DNA from: Magnetominusculus dajiuhuensis | Lineage (GTDB): Bacteria; Nitrospirota; Thermodesulfovibrionia; Thermodesulfovibrionales; Magnetobacteriaceae | Reading direction: 5' to 3' | Length of the DNA: 64,000 nucleotides | NCBI RefSeq assembly: GCF_046044395.1 | Contig: NZ_JBJUSG010000003.1 | Coordinates: 5,911 to 69,910 of the forward strand | Part shown: positions 36,639-44,235 of the stretch, piece after piece | How positions within the stretch are numbered: position 1 is the stretch's first letter | Layout of the letters: the number at the start of each line of letters is the position of its first letter | The notes under the pieces: model-generated | Databases searched by the model: none | Told to the model about the DNA's origin: nothing | The model's input: the letters and a program-made list of their open reading frames with translations, nothing else | Translations under genes and position numbers: made by a program

Positions 36639-38530
36639 ATCATCTCCCTGTACCGCTCTATGACCATGCCCTGAATCTTTGATATTATCTGAAATGCCTC
36701 CTTTACAGTTCTCTTCTGAAGATTTGTTAGTCTGTCCGGTCTGATAAAATTATCAGGCGGCAGGGCGTTTCTTATCTTTTCGTACTGGTGCTGGATTCTC
36801 AGGAGCATTATAAACTCAAAGGCGTGGATAAGCTCCTCGGCATATTGTTTTACTATGCTGTGCTTATCCGCAAGCTCCTCTATGCGTTTAAGCGTGGGAG
36901 TTGAGCCTACTCCTTTTTCAAGGGCAAACAGTCTGACAAGGTCAACTATTGGCGACACTCCCTTGACCTTCAGATTGAGCATGTCCTTGTGTTCGCCGCT
37001 TTTTTCAACGACAAAGGTCTTGAGAAAGCCGATGGGCGGGGCATTTTTTATGGCCAGGCTTGCCGCCTTGCCAATCAGCAGTCTGTTGTCCGCTATGTGG
37101 GACTGAAGGTGTACTCTGAAGGCGTCTGCGAGGCCATCTTCACCACAGATTGCCCTGAAGTCGAAGAGGGTTACGGCATTGAGGACGGCCTCTGGCGTGG
37201 GTGTGGCAGTCCAGTTAGCGGCGTACCTCTTCCACGATTTCAGCGGTTGGCGCCACATGGGATTAGACGCCATGTAGTTGGCAGGGCAGGGCGGGAAGCC
37301 GACCTTAAACAGGGCGTCGCGCACTAATGCCGAAAATCTGGAGAAATAGTCCTGAGCCTCACGCGCCTCTGCCTCGTTTACCGGGTCGCCGTAGATAATT
37401 GCATTGTCCTGGTCTGTCTTAAATGTCTGCTCTTTCCTGCCCTCACTTCCAAATCCAAGCCACACATAGGCAACCGGAGGAGGGCCAAGCTCTTTTTCAA
37501 TGAGCGTTATTACCTTCCTTACGAGCCTGTCGTTTATCTCGGTGATGATTCTAAGGACATTGCCAGCCCTTGCCCCGTCACTAAGCAGCATATTATAGAC
37601 GCCATTTATCTTGCCTGAGACGGGGATAAGCCCGTTGACAGACGACTGCGCCTCTATGTCCTTTACGATGGCAAGCGGCGAGGTGCCCTGCAAAAGCATT
37701 AAATCATGGTTTGTAAGTATGCCCCAGAGGCGCTTTTCTTTCATTACTAAGAGATGGTGGACGTTATTTTTGACCATGCTCAACACCGCCTCATAGCAGT
37801 ACTCATCCGCGTCCACGCTTTTGAGGGAATGGCTCATAACTGTGTTAACCGGCTCGTTTACATCCTTGCCACGGGCGACAACCTTATCGCGCATGTCGCT
37901 GTCGGTGACGATTCCAACAGGGGCACCACCGGCGTCGAGAAAGATTAGTGAGCCGGTATGGCGTTCTGTCATAATGCGGGCTGCCTCTCTTATGGATATG
38001 CCGTGCGGGGCGGTTGAGAGATTTCTCTTTGCCACCGCCCCCACGCGGGTGTTAAAGAGGATTTTATCGCCGCAACTGTAAGTGAAATGCTTGTATTGGA
38101 GTTCCATCACGGCATCGTTGGCAACGGGATGCAGAAAAGACTTCGAGAACAGGTTTCTTGCCTCGTCGTCAGTGTCAATGAGTTTCTTTATCTGGTCCTT
38201 TCTCAGCAGATAGCATATGGTGTCATCTACGGCCTTAACATCAGTCCAGGGCACGTCTTCACCAAAAAGAGAATGGTAACCGATGACATCACCTTCGCCC
38301 TTGTAGTCAATCAACACCTCTTGTCCTTCGTAATCCAGAGAGTGTTTTGCCCCGCCTTTTCTTATGACGAACAGATAGGCCTCGCCGGGGCCGTCTTTCT
38401 GAGTGATTACCGCGCCCTTAGGGTAGAACTCTGACGCTATGCCCCTAATAGCGCTGGTGAGCGCCCTGTCGCTCAGAAACTGAAAGGGTGGAACCTTCCG
38501 CAAAAACAGGACTATATCGTCTAAAATCAT
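36632..38530 (-). CDS. cNMP-binding, CBS-pair and DUF294 nucleotidyltransferase-like regulator
   Basis: The 632-residue soluble protein has a cyclic-nucleotide-binding domain (about 15-140). Two CBS domains follow (about 175-295; IREAARIMTERHTGSLIFLD and VMSHSLKSVDADE). A GlnD-like nucleotidyltransferase domain has GFGSEGRKEQTFKTDQDNAI (about 350-375), and a DUF294 carboxy-terminal helical domain completes it. CBS pairs often bind adenosine nucleotides, and the NTase motif is intact. It is the first gene of the unit that continues with exonuclease, DUF485 and ActP, so regulation of acetate uptake is a reasonable inference. Confidence 0.92.
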   Translation of the reverse strand: MILDDIVLFLRKVPPFQFLSDRALTSAIRGIASEFYPKGAVITQKDGPGEAYLFVIRKGGAKHSLDYEGQEVLIDYKGEGDVIGYHSLFGEDVPWTDVKAVDDTICYLLRKDQIKKLIDTDDEARNLFSKSFLHPVANDAVMELQYKHFTYSCGDKILFNTRVGAVAKRNLSTAPHGISIREAARIMTERHTGSLIFLDAGGAPVGIVTDSDMRDKVVARGKDVNEPVNTVMSHSLKSVDADEYCYEAVLSMVKNNVHHLLVMKEKRLWGILTNHDLMLLQGTSPLAIVKDIEAQSSVNGLIPVSGKINGVYNMLLSDGARAGNVLRIITEINDRLVRKVITLIEKELGPPPVAYVWLGFGSEGRKEQTFKTDQDNAIIYGDPVNEAEAREAQDYFSRFSALVRDALFKVGFPPCPANYMASNPMWRQPLKSWKRYAANWTATPTPEAVLNAVTLFDFRAICGEDGLADAFRVHLQSHIADNRLLIGKAASLAIKNAPPIGFLKTFVVEKSGEHKDMLNLKVKGVSPIVDLVRLFALEKGVGSTPTLKRIEELADKHSIVKQYAEELIHAFEFIMLLRIQHQYEKIRNALPPDNFIRPDRLTNLQKRTVKEAFQIISKIQGMVIERYREMIW

Positions 38531-38565
38531 ACAGACTCAGACAGAAAGATTGCCCTAACTTGCTC

Positions 38566-38610
38566 CACGCCACCCATACCCACGCCACCCATACCCACTT
38601 CACCCATACC
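38566..38610. repeat. Three tandem 15-bp repeats
   Basis: CACGCCACCCATACC is present twice and CACTTCACCCATACC once in direct succession, in the short gap between the rubrerythrin and DUF294 genes. It is upstream of the DUF294 regulator on its coding strand, so it could affect its expression, or it could simply be a slippage repeat. Confidence 0.85.
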
Positions 38611-38636
38611 CAATTGTAATAAAAAAGCGATTTGTA

Positions 38637-39179
38637 CTAAAAGTATCTCTTTAGCAATCCCTCAAAAACCTGTCCATGGCGCGCTTCGTCTTTACACATT
38701 TCGTGTACTGTGTCATGGATGGCGTCGAGATTGAGCTGTTTGGCCTTTGTGGCAAGGTCTTTTTTACCCTTACACGCGCCGTTTTCCGCGTCAACACGCG
38801 CCTTCAGATTATCTTTGGTGCTTGCTGTGAGCACCTCGCCGAGGAGTTCCGCAAATTTAGCCGCGTGCTCAGCCTCTTCAATGGCTATCCTTTTGTAGGC
38901 CTCGGCAACCTCTGGAAAACCCTCCCTGTCGGCCTGTCGGCTCATGGCAAGGTACATGCCCACCTCGGTACACTCTCCCATAAAGTTGGCCCTTAAACCT
39001 TCCAAAATCTCATTGTCCACGCCCTTGGCTACCCCTATTCTGTGCTCGTCTGCCCACTGTAGGGCACCGTCGCTCTTTTCGATGAATTTCTCAGCAGGGG
39101 ACCCACATTGCGGACACTTATCAGGCGCCGCCGTCCCTTCGTGCACATAACCACACACGGTACATATAAATTTCTTCAT
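38637..39179 (-). CDS. Reverse rubrerythrin (N-terminal rubredoxin, NADH peroxidase type)
   Basis: The 180-residue protein has an amino-terminal rubredoxin-like iron centre (CTVCG and CPQCG, residues 6-25) followed by a ferritin-like di-iron domain with EEAEHAAKF and KDEARHG. This domain order is the reverse of classical rubrerythrin and matches the clostridial NADH peroxidase type, which reduces hydrogen peroxide in anaerobes. The SD AAGGAGG lies upstream of the ATG. It is monocistronic, divergent from mdh, and indicates anaerobic or microaerobic life. Confidence 0.93.
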   Translation of the reverse strand: MKKFICTVCGYVHEGTAAPDKCPQCGSPAEKFIEKSDGALQWADEHRIGVAKGVDNEILEGLRANFMGECTEVGMYLAMSRQADREGFPEVAEAYKRIAIEEAEHAAKFAELLGEVLTASTKDNLKARVDAENGACKGKKDLATKAKQLNLDAIHDTVHEMCKDEARHGQVFEGLLKRYF

Positions 39180-39265
39180 GAGCTATACCTCCTTATAGTG
39201 GCGTTGATTATAGACGATTGTGCCTGTTTTAATCAATAGAAATGTAAACATTAATTAATCGGGCT

Positions 39266-39294
39266 TTGCTTATTGCCGCCGGTTTGATTATAAT
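39266..39294 (+). promoter_or_regulatory. Promoter of mdh
   Basis: TTGCTT (39266-39271) and TATAAT (39289-39294) are separated by 17 bases. The predicted leader to the mdh ATG is about 52 bases and contains AAGAGG near the start codon. Confidence 0.65.
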
Positions 39295-39352
39295 AATGCC
39301 GGTTGAGGACAGAAACATTTTACAGGCATGATAAACAATTAAGAGGTATCAA

Positions 39353-40282
39353 ATGAAAAGGAAAAAGGTAAGCATAATTGGCGCGGGCCATGTCGGGGCA
39401 TCAACGGCACAGTTGCTCGCGCTTGCCGGGATTTCAGACGTTGTGCTTTTTGATGTTGTTGAGGGGATGCCCCAGGGCAAGGCACTTGACCTCTCTCAGG
39501 CATGTTCGATATGGAATTCCGCCGCTTCAGTTATAGGCACAAACAACTACGCCGACACGGCAGGGTCTGACGTGATTGTTGTAACCGCGGGGATTGCCAG
39601 AAAGCCCGGCATGTCCAGAGACGATTTACTCAGGACGAATGCCGGGATTGTCAGTGCCGTCGGGCGCGGGATTGCCGGTGGCAGCCCCGACGCGGTTATC
39701 ATAGCCGTTACCAATCCGATGGACGTGATGGCGCATCTGCTGTATAAGACAACGGGGTTTGCTCATCACAGGGTGATGGGAATGGGCGGTGTGCTTGACG
39801 CGGCACGCTTTAGTACGTTTGTCGCGTGGGAGCTGAATGTCTCCCCCGGCGCTGTAAATTCAGTTATACTGGGCGGGCATGGCGACCAGATGGTCCCAAT
39901 GCCGCGATTCACGACCGTTAACGGCGTGCCGGTTACCAAACTCATACCAGAGGACAAAATCGAGGCCCTTGTAGAGCGCACCAGAGGGGGCGGGGCGGAG
40001 ATAGTCTCCCTCCTGAAGACCGGAAGCGCATACTATGCCCCTGCGGCGGCCACGTTTCAGATGGTCAAGGCCATACTGTTTGACGAAAAAAGGCCGCTTC
40101 CCGCCGCGTGTTACCTGACAGGGCAATATGGGATAGAAGGACTTTTTGTCGGCGTCCCGGCCATTTTGGGGGCGGGCGGGGTTGAGAGAATCATTGAACT
40201 GAAACTAGACGATAAGGAACGGGAGGCATTTGTTAAGTCAGCGGGTGCCGTGTCTGGCCTTGTCAAGACACTAGATATTTAA
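39353..40282 (+). CDS. mdh: Malate dehydrogenase
   Basis: The LDH/MDH-family enzyme interconverts malate and oxaloacetate. The Rossmann motif is IIGAGHVGAS, the substrate-loop arginines lie in ARKPGMSRDDLL, VTNPMDVM is present, and the catalytic histidine is in GGHGDQMVP. The Arg at the specificity position and the overall length of 309 residues fit the MDH type common in non-enteric bacteria. An SD-like AAGAGG precedes the ATG. The TAA stop is part of an ATATTTAA sequence that is repeated beyond the following palindromic element. ndk follows after that element. Confidence 0.95.
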   Translation: MKRKKVSIIGAGHVGASTAQLLALAGISDVVLFDVVEGMPQGKALDLSQACSIWNSAASVIGTNNYADTAGSDVIVVTAGIARKPGMSRDDLLRTNAGIVSAVGRGIAGGSPDAVIIAVTNPMDVMAHLLYKTTGFAHHRVMGMGGVLDAARFSTFVAWELNVSPGAVNSVILGGHGDQMVPMPRFTTVNGVPVTKLIPEDKIEALVERTRGGGAEIVSLLKTGSAYYAPAAATFQMVKAILFDEKRPLPAACYLTGQYGIEGLFVGVPAILGAGGVERIIELKLDDKEREAFVKSAGAVSGLVKTLDI

Positions 40283-40283
40283 A

Positions 40284-40434
40284 TTGCCTATGCAGTTAAC
40301 TCCGATATAGGGTTCTCTGGATTCCTGCTTTCGCAGGAATGACAGACAAGGCAGGGCAAATGAACACATAGACGTGTCATTCCTGCGAAGGCAGGAATCC
40401 AGTTTTTGGTTAACGGAGCTAACTGTATAGGCAA
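40284..40434. mobile_element. MITE-like palindromic element between mdh and ndk
   Basis: The outer inverted repeats 40284-40304 and 40414-40434 match at 19 of 21 positions. Inside them, 40317-40344 and 40375-40402 match at 27 of 28. The element is flanked by ATATTTAA on both sides (40275-40282 and 40436-40443), resembling an 8-bp target duplication. It has no coding capacity. The inner palindrome belongs to the CTGGATTCCTGC class common in bacterial genomes. Confidence 0.75.
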
Positions 40435-40466
40435 TATATTTAATAATTTTAAAGGAGGTAAAACAC

Positions 40467-40883
40467 ATGGAAAGGACTTTCTCAATAGTGAAACCAGACG
40501 GAGTGAAAAAGAATCTTATAGGCGAGGTAATCAGCAGATTCGAGAGGCAGGGGCTGACAGTCGCCGCCCTCAAGATGCTGCATCTGACGAAAAAAGAGGC
40601 CGAAGGATTTTACGCGGTTCATAAGACAAGGCCGTTTTTTGACAGCCTGACGACCTTTATGTCCGAAGGGCCGATTGTGGCGATGGCCATAACAGGCAAC
40701 AAGGCCATAGAAAAAGTGAGAGAACTCATGGGGGCGACGAACTTTAAGGACGCCGCACCGGGGACAATAAGGGCGGACTTTGCCTCAGACATTGAGCATA
40801 ATATCGTTCACGGCTCGGATTCCCCTGAATCGGCAGCCTTTGAGATTTCATATTTCTTCTCTTCGCTTGAGATATTTTTTTAA
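40467..40883 (+). CDS. ndk: Nucleoside diphosphate kinase
   Basis: Ndk transfers the terminal phosphate of NTPs to NDPs through a phosphohistidine. The 138-residue protein has ERTFSIVKPDGV at its start and the active-site NIVHGSDS with the catalytic histidine. A strong SD AAAGGAGG precedes the ATG. The length is standard. It lies downstream of mdh, with the MITE-like element between them. Confidence 0.97.
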   Translation: MERTFSIVKPDGVKKNLIGEVISRFERQGLTVAALKMLHLTKKEAEGFYAVHKTRPFFDSLTTFMSEGPIVAMAITGNKAIEKVRELMGATNFKDAAPGTIRADFASDIEHNIVHGSDSPESAAFEISYFFSSLEIFF

Positions 40884-40917
40884 AGTAAAACTTTAAGAAA
40901 TCCAATGGAGGGGTGTT

Positions 40918-41844
40918 ATGGCTAAAAAAACAGGTTTTCTATACAGCGATGTATATCTGAAACATGAGATGCCCGAATCTCATCCTGAGTGCAGCGACCG
41001 GTTAAGGGCGATAACGGCGGATTTGCAGGTATCGAAGATGTGGCCGTCGTTGATTAAGATAGCGCCTGAGCAGGCCTCATACGAGGCAATCAGGGCAGTA
41101 CATGCCGACGAATATATTCAGCAGGTACAGCGTATGAAGAGGGGTTATCTTGACCCTGATACCTTTATGTCTGAAAACACGTACGAGGCGGCGGTCTATG
41201 CGGCCGGGGCGATTATTACGGCTATAAAGAAATGTAGGGATGGCGAACTTGAGCGAGCATTTTGTGCCGTCAGACCGCCGGGACACCATGCCGAGGAAGA
41301 CAGGGGGATGGGGTTTTGCATCTTCAATAATGTGGCTATTGGGGCGCGGTTTGCCCAAAAAGTTGGGTATAAGAAGGTGTTTATAGTAGATTTTGACGTC
41401 CACCATGGAAATGGCACTCAACACATGTTTTATGACGATGACACGGTGTTTTATTTCAGCACACACCAGTATCCCCACTATCCGGGGACGGGTGGGGCGG
41501 CTGAGGTAGGAGTAGGGAAGGGCATGGGGTTTAATTATAATATCCCGCTGCGCGCTGGTTCAGGCGACACTGAAATGCACGAGGCGTATCACGTAAAGCT
41601 CCACGAGCAGGTTGCTAAATTCTCACCCGATATAATCCTTGTCTCAGCCGGGTATGATATCCACCGCAGTGACCCGCTTGCTGGCCTGAATGTCACTAAC
41701 GCCGGTATCAAAGACATAGTGGAAGGCATACTAAGCGCCAAGAGGGGGATTCCTGTAATCTTCACCCTTGAGGGGGGCTATAGCCTTGAGGCCCTTGCCG
41801 CGTCTGTCCTGATAACGATGGAGGAGCTGCTGAACTTTGAGTGA
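40918..41844 (+). CDS. Histone deacetylase family (acetoin-utilisation type) deacetylase
   Basis: The 308-residue zinc hydrolase has the class II HDAC motifs RPPGHHAEEDRGMGFC (landmark RPPGHHA), DFDVHHGNGTQ, STHQYPHYPGTG and SAGYDIHRSDPL, which include the metal-binding Asp and His. Bacterial homologues deacetylate acetyl-lysine proteins, polyamines or other amides. The SD GGAGGGG lies close to the ATG and 35 bases after ndk. Its substrate cannot be inferred. Acetyl-CoA and acetate genes in the window make protein deacetylation plausible but unproven. Confidence 0.93.
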   Translation: MAKKTGFLYSDVYLKHEMPESHPECSDRLRAITADLQVSKMWPSLIKIAPEQASYEAIRAVHADEYIQQVQRMKRGYLDPDTFMSENTYEAAVYAAGAIITAIKKCRDGELERAFCAVRPPGHHAEEDRGMGFCIFNNVAIGARFAQKVGYKKVFIVDFDVHHGNGTQHMFYDDDTVFYFSTHQYPHYPGTGGAAEVGVGKGMGFNYNIPLRAGSGDTEMHEAYHVKLHEQVAKFSPDIILVSAGYDIHRSDPLAGLNVTNAGIKDIVEGILSAKRGIPVIFTLEGGYSLEALAASVLITMEELLNFE

Positions 41845-42018
41845 TACCAAAATACGATGAATGAAGTAAGTATCTGTCTGGTTTTTGGCTTATGTGCACA
41901 TGTACGCTGTATAGCGTTATGTACCGAAAGATGGGCAATAGGAAAAGGAATGGACGAACGGGTGAAGCTGTGTCGCACCTGACACTTTTCGCGCTCCTTT
42001 CGATGAAGGAGAAAAAGA

Positions 42019-42213
42019 TTGAATAAAGGAAAAATACAGGTTCAGGATGTTGATCTTGCTAAGGCAGAGATTGCGCTGTGGCGTGCGGCTGTCAAAGCGA
42101 AAAAGATTGCCGGGAAAACGAATACCCCGCTGGTTGTGTACGAAGGAGGATGTATAGTCAAGAAGTTTTCCGAAAAGCAAGGCACTCCAAACCATCGCAG
42201 TCGTAAGAGTTGA
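42019..42213 (+). CDS. Small hypothetical protein, possibly an orphan antitoxin
   Basis: The 64-residue basic protein has an amino-terminal helix (DLAKAEIALWRAAVKAKKIA) followed by NTPLVVYEGGCIVKKF. The motif resembles small proteins of the TGTPIVVY..G.IV type that are often next to PIN toxins, but no toxin follows. It starts with TTG, 7-8 bases after GAAGGAG. The flanking gaps 41845-42018 and 42214-42447 contain no gene I can support. Confidence 0.55.
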   Translation: MNKGKIQVQDVDLAKAEIALWRAAVKAKKIAGKTNTPLVVYEGGCIVKKFSEKQGTPNHRSRKS

Positions 42214-42447
42214 GATAATTTCAACTCATCAAAAATAAGGATTGGGAAACAATAGTGACACATCCCAATTAAGGCAAAATCTTCCTGATAAAGGCGTCCG
42301 CATTATAAGTCATTAGGAATAATTAGGAATGAAAGAACGCGTTTCTCAGGTTGGAGGGACCCTGCATATTAAAGGGGCTTCCGGTACCGGGACGGTGGAA
42401 CAATCTCTGCACAATGATGTATAATTAAAGAGCATGGTCTTGTCAAT

Positions 42448-43041
42448 ATGATAAAATATAAAGATATCAACCACTTGGCACTAGTGACTTCAGACATGGA
42501 CAGAACGATTCGTTTCTGGCGGGATTTGCTGGAGCTGAAACTCGTCGGCGGTGTGTCGAAACGTGGCAATAGACAATATTTTTTTCAGATTTCTGAAAGT
42601 TGCCTGATAGCTTTTTTCGAGTGGCAAAACGTCAACTCGTGTAAAGAGAAAGAGGCAGGTTCTCCGGGTGAGGAGTGCACCTCATTCGATCACGTATGTC
42701 TTGAAGTAGAGACCGCGGACATTCTATGGTTGTTAAAAGACAGGCTTGATGCCGCCGACATTTGGGTGTCGGAAGTCATAGACAATGGTTTTATCCACTC
42801 CATATTCACTAACGACCCTAATGGTATATCTGTGGAACTCTGCTACAGGGTGCCAGGGGTGGATATGTCGCAAGACCTCCACATAGTTGATTCCACACCC
42901 AGCGCAGTAACGCTTCAAGGTCGCAACCCCCAGTCATTTTGGCCGGAATTGAAAAAACCGACTTCACTGAGTGAACGTAAGGTTTTCCACGGTGAGCTGA
43001 GCGTCATTGTCAGTGGTGAGGATGCCCTGCCATGGGAATGA
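42448..43041 (+). CDS. VOC (glyoxalase/bleomycin-resistance) superfamily protein
   Basis: The 197-residue protein starts with the VOC pattern INHLALVTSDMDRTIRFWRDLLELKL (landmark HLALVTSDMDRT). The second half has FDHVCLEVET and FTNDPNGISVELCYR, with His, Asp and Glu in metal-binding positions. The family includes dioxygenases, glyoxalases and resistance proteins. The last 60 residues do not fit the fold and are unassigned. A TATAAT at 42420-42425 lies upstream with no clear -35 or SD. Confidence 0.8.
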   Translation: MIKYKDINHLALVTSDMDRTIRFWRDLLELKLVGGVSKRGNRQYFFQISESCLIAFFEWQNVNSCKEKEAGSPGEECTSFDHVCLEVETADILWLLKDRLDAADIWVSEVIDNGFIHSIFTNDPNGISVELCYRVPGVDMSQDLHIVDSTPSAVTLQGRNPQSFWPELKKPTSLSERKVFHGELSVIVSGEDALPWE

Positions 43042-43500
43042 AATTAGGGACACATCCAATACTGTCCGGTATGATAATTGCTGAGCGAAACAATTTGCGG
43101 CGGTGAGGGGGGTCTCAGGATTTTGAGTAACCTAACGGGCGATGTCGATGATTTAAGGCATTGTCAGCAATGCCGTTAATCGAACATAGCTCTCGCCATG
43201 ATAGCTGCGGAGAAAAAAATACCCCTCAGCTATTTATCAGATTTTTTGCAAACTTTCTATATGTTATTCTAATTCCCCGTCAGTAGACACGCCCATAAAG
43301 TGAAAACACAGCATTTCATATGTCCGCTTCGTGGGCTTTCTGCCTATCATAGCTCAATTTTCGTCATGACATGCCCACGTTAAAACGCTTCCCCCTTCTG
43401 ACAGCCTGTAAAGCAGCATATTTCCTAAATATAGGTAAGGCCAAAACTATACAAAACGATTACGCTTACTCCGCATTTTAGAATTAAAGCACCAACGCCG
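43042..43500. other. 459-bp region without a supported gene
   Basis: No frame longer than short chance ORFs is present. A stem-loop with 7-bp outer arms CGTGGGC (43330-43336) and GCCCACG (43373-43379) is visible, along with a G-run near 43107. The sequence GGGACACATCCAATACTGTCC at 43049 resembles the ends of transposase-derived repeats, but I cannot assign an element. Confidence 0.6.
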
Positions 43501-44022
43501 TCATATGTCTATATAATCTATAAGGTCAGGGATTTGTTCTTTTACCTGCTTTTTAGATTTCTTTACCGCGCGCTCAAAAAGGCGCTTTATGAGCAGCTTG
43601 CCTCCGGCATCCCGTATGTCGTATTTCAAGTGATCAATGATTAATTCTATTGTGCTGCGGTACTGTATAGGGTCTTTATTTTTATCAATGCCGCGCAGTA
43701 CTTCTATGCACTGGGCTATGGCCTCAACGCCCGCCAGCGCCCGGGCAAGTTCAGATTCAGGGTTAGATTTGGTCACTGCATCCACAACGCCGAACTCCAG
43801 GGTTTCATTTAACAGGTATTCTTTTATCATCGAAAGCGTTATCCTGCCTACCAGCTGATGCTTTATGTGCGGCGCTGCGAGGACCAAAAACCGGTAGTAT
43901 TCATTAGCCAGCGTATTTGCAAACTCACGCGGAAGGTCTTTTATGGTAGTTATCTCAGACCGCATAAGCTCTTCACATAGCGGCAGCAAATCCTCATCAG
44001 GCGTCAGTTTATCAGTCGTCAC
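43501..44022 (-). CDS. Unknown helical protein
   Basis: I do not recognise a family. The 173-residue soluble protein looks all-helical and contains DEDLLPLCEELMRSE at the start and a basic segment FERAVKKSKKQVKEQ near the end. It starts with GTG, which overlaps the stop of the preceding small gene (GTGA), so it is translationally coupled. It follows glgA in the same direction. Confidence 0.6.
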   Translation of the reverse strand: MTTDKLTPDEDLLPLCEELMRSEITTIKDLPREFANTLANEYYRFLVLAAPHIKHQLVGRITLSMIKEYLLNETLEFGVVDAVTKSNPESELARALAGVEAIAQCIEVLRGIDKNKDPIQYRSTIELIIDHLKYDIRDAGGKLLIKRLFERAVKKSKKQVKEQIPDLIDYIDI

Positions 44023-44231
44023 ACTGTTTCCCCGGGATTAAAGTCATGTATTTTTGATTCCTTTTGATTTGTATCATCACCGCCGCTCCTAATGGTTGAG
44101 TATAAGTGAAAGGCGCAGTCAGGACCTATCAGCCGTGCCGCCCCCTTGTAGTGAATCCACACCTTGCCCTTCATAATCATCGTCCTGTACTTGTACCTGA
44201 TTCTCATTTGCTCGGCCTTTTCTGTCTTCAT
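44019..44231 (-). CDS. Small unknown protein coupled to the downstream gene
   Basis: The 70-residue protein is basic at the amino end (MRIRYKYRTMIMKGKVWIHY) and hydrophilic after it. The ATG at 44231 is 4 bases after the glgA stop and its own stop overlaps the next start, so glgA, this gene and the 43501 gene form one unit. Function is unknown. The frame has a beta-strand-like pattern and no signal peptide. Confidence 0.55.
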   Translation of the reverse strand: MKTEKAEQMRIRYKYRTMIMKGKVWIHYKGAARLIGPDCAFHLYSTIRSGGDDTNQKESKIHDFNPGETV

Positions 44232-44235
44232 ACCC

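Noticed and set aside
43042..43100. IS or transposase remnant suggested by GGGACACATCC
   Set aside because: The similarity is limited to a short terminal-like sequence, and no transposase coding sequence is visible.
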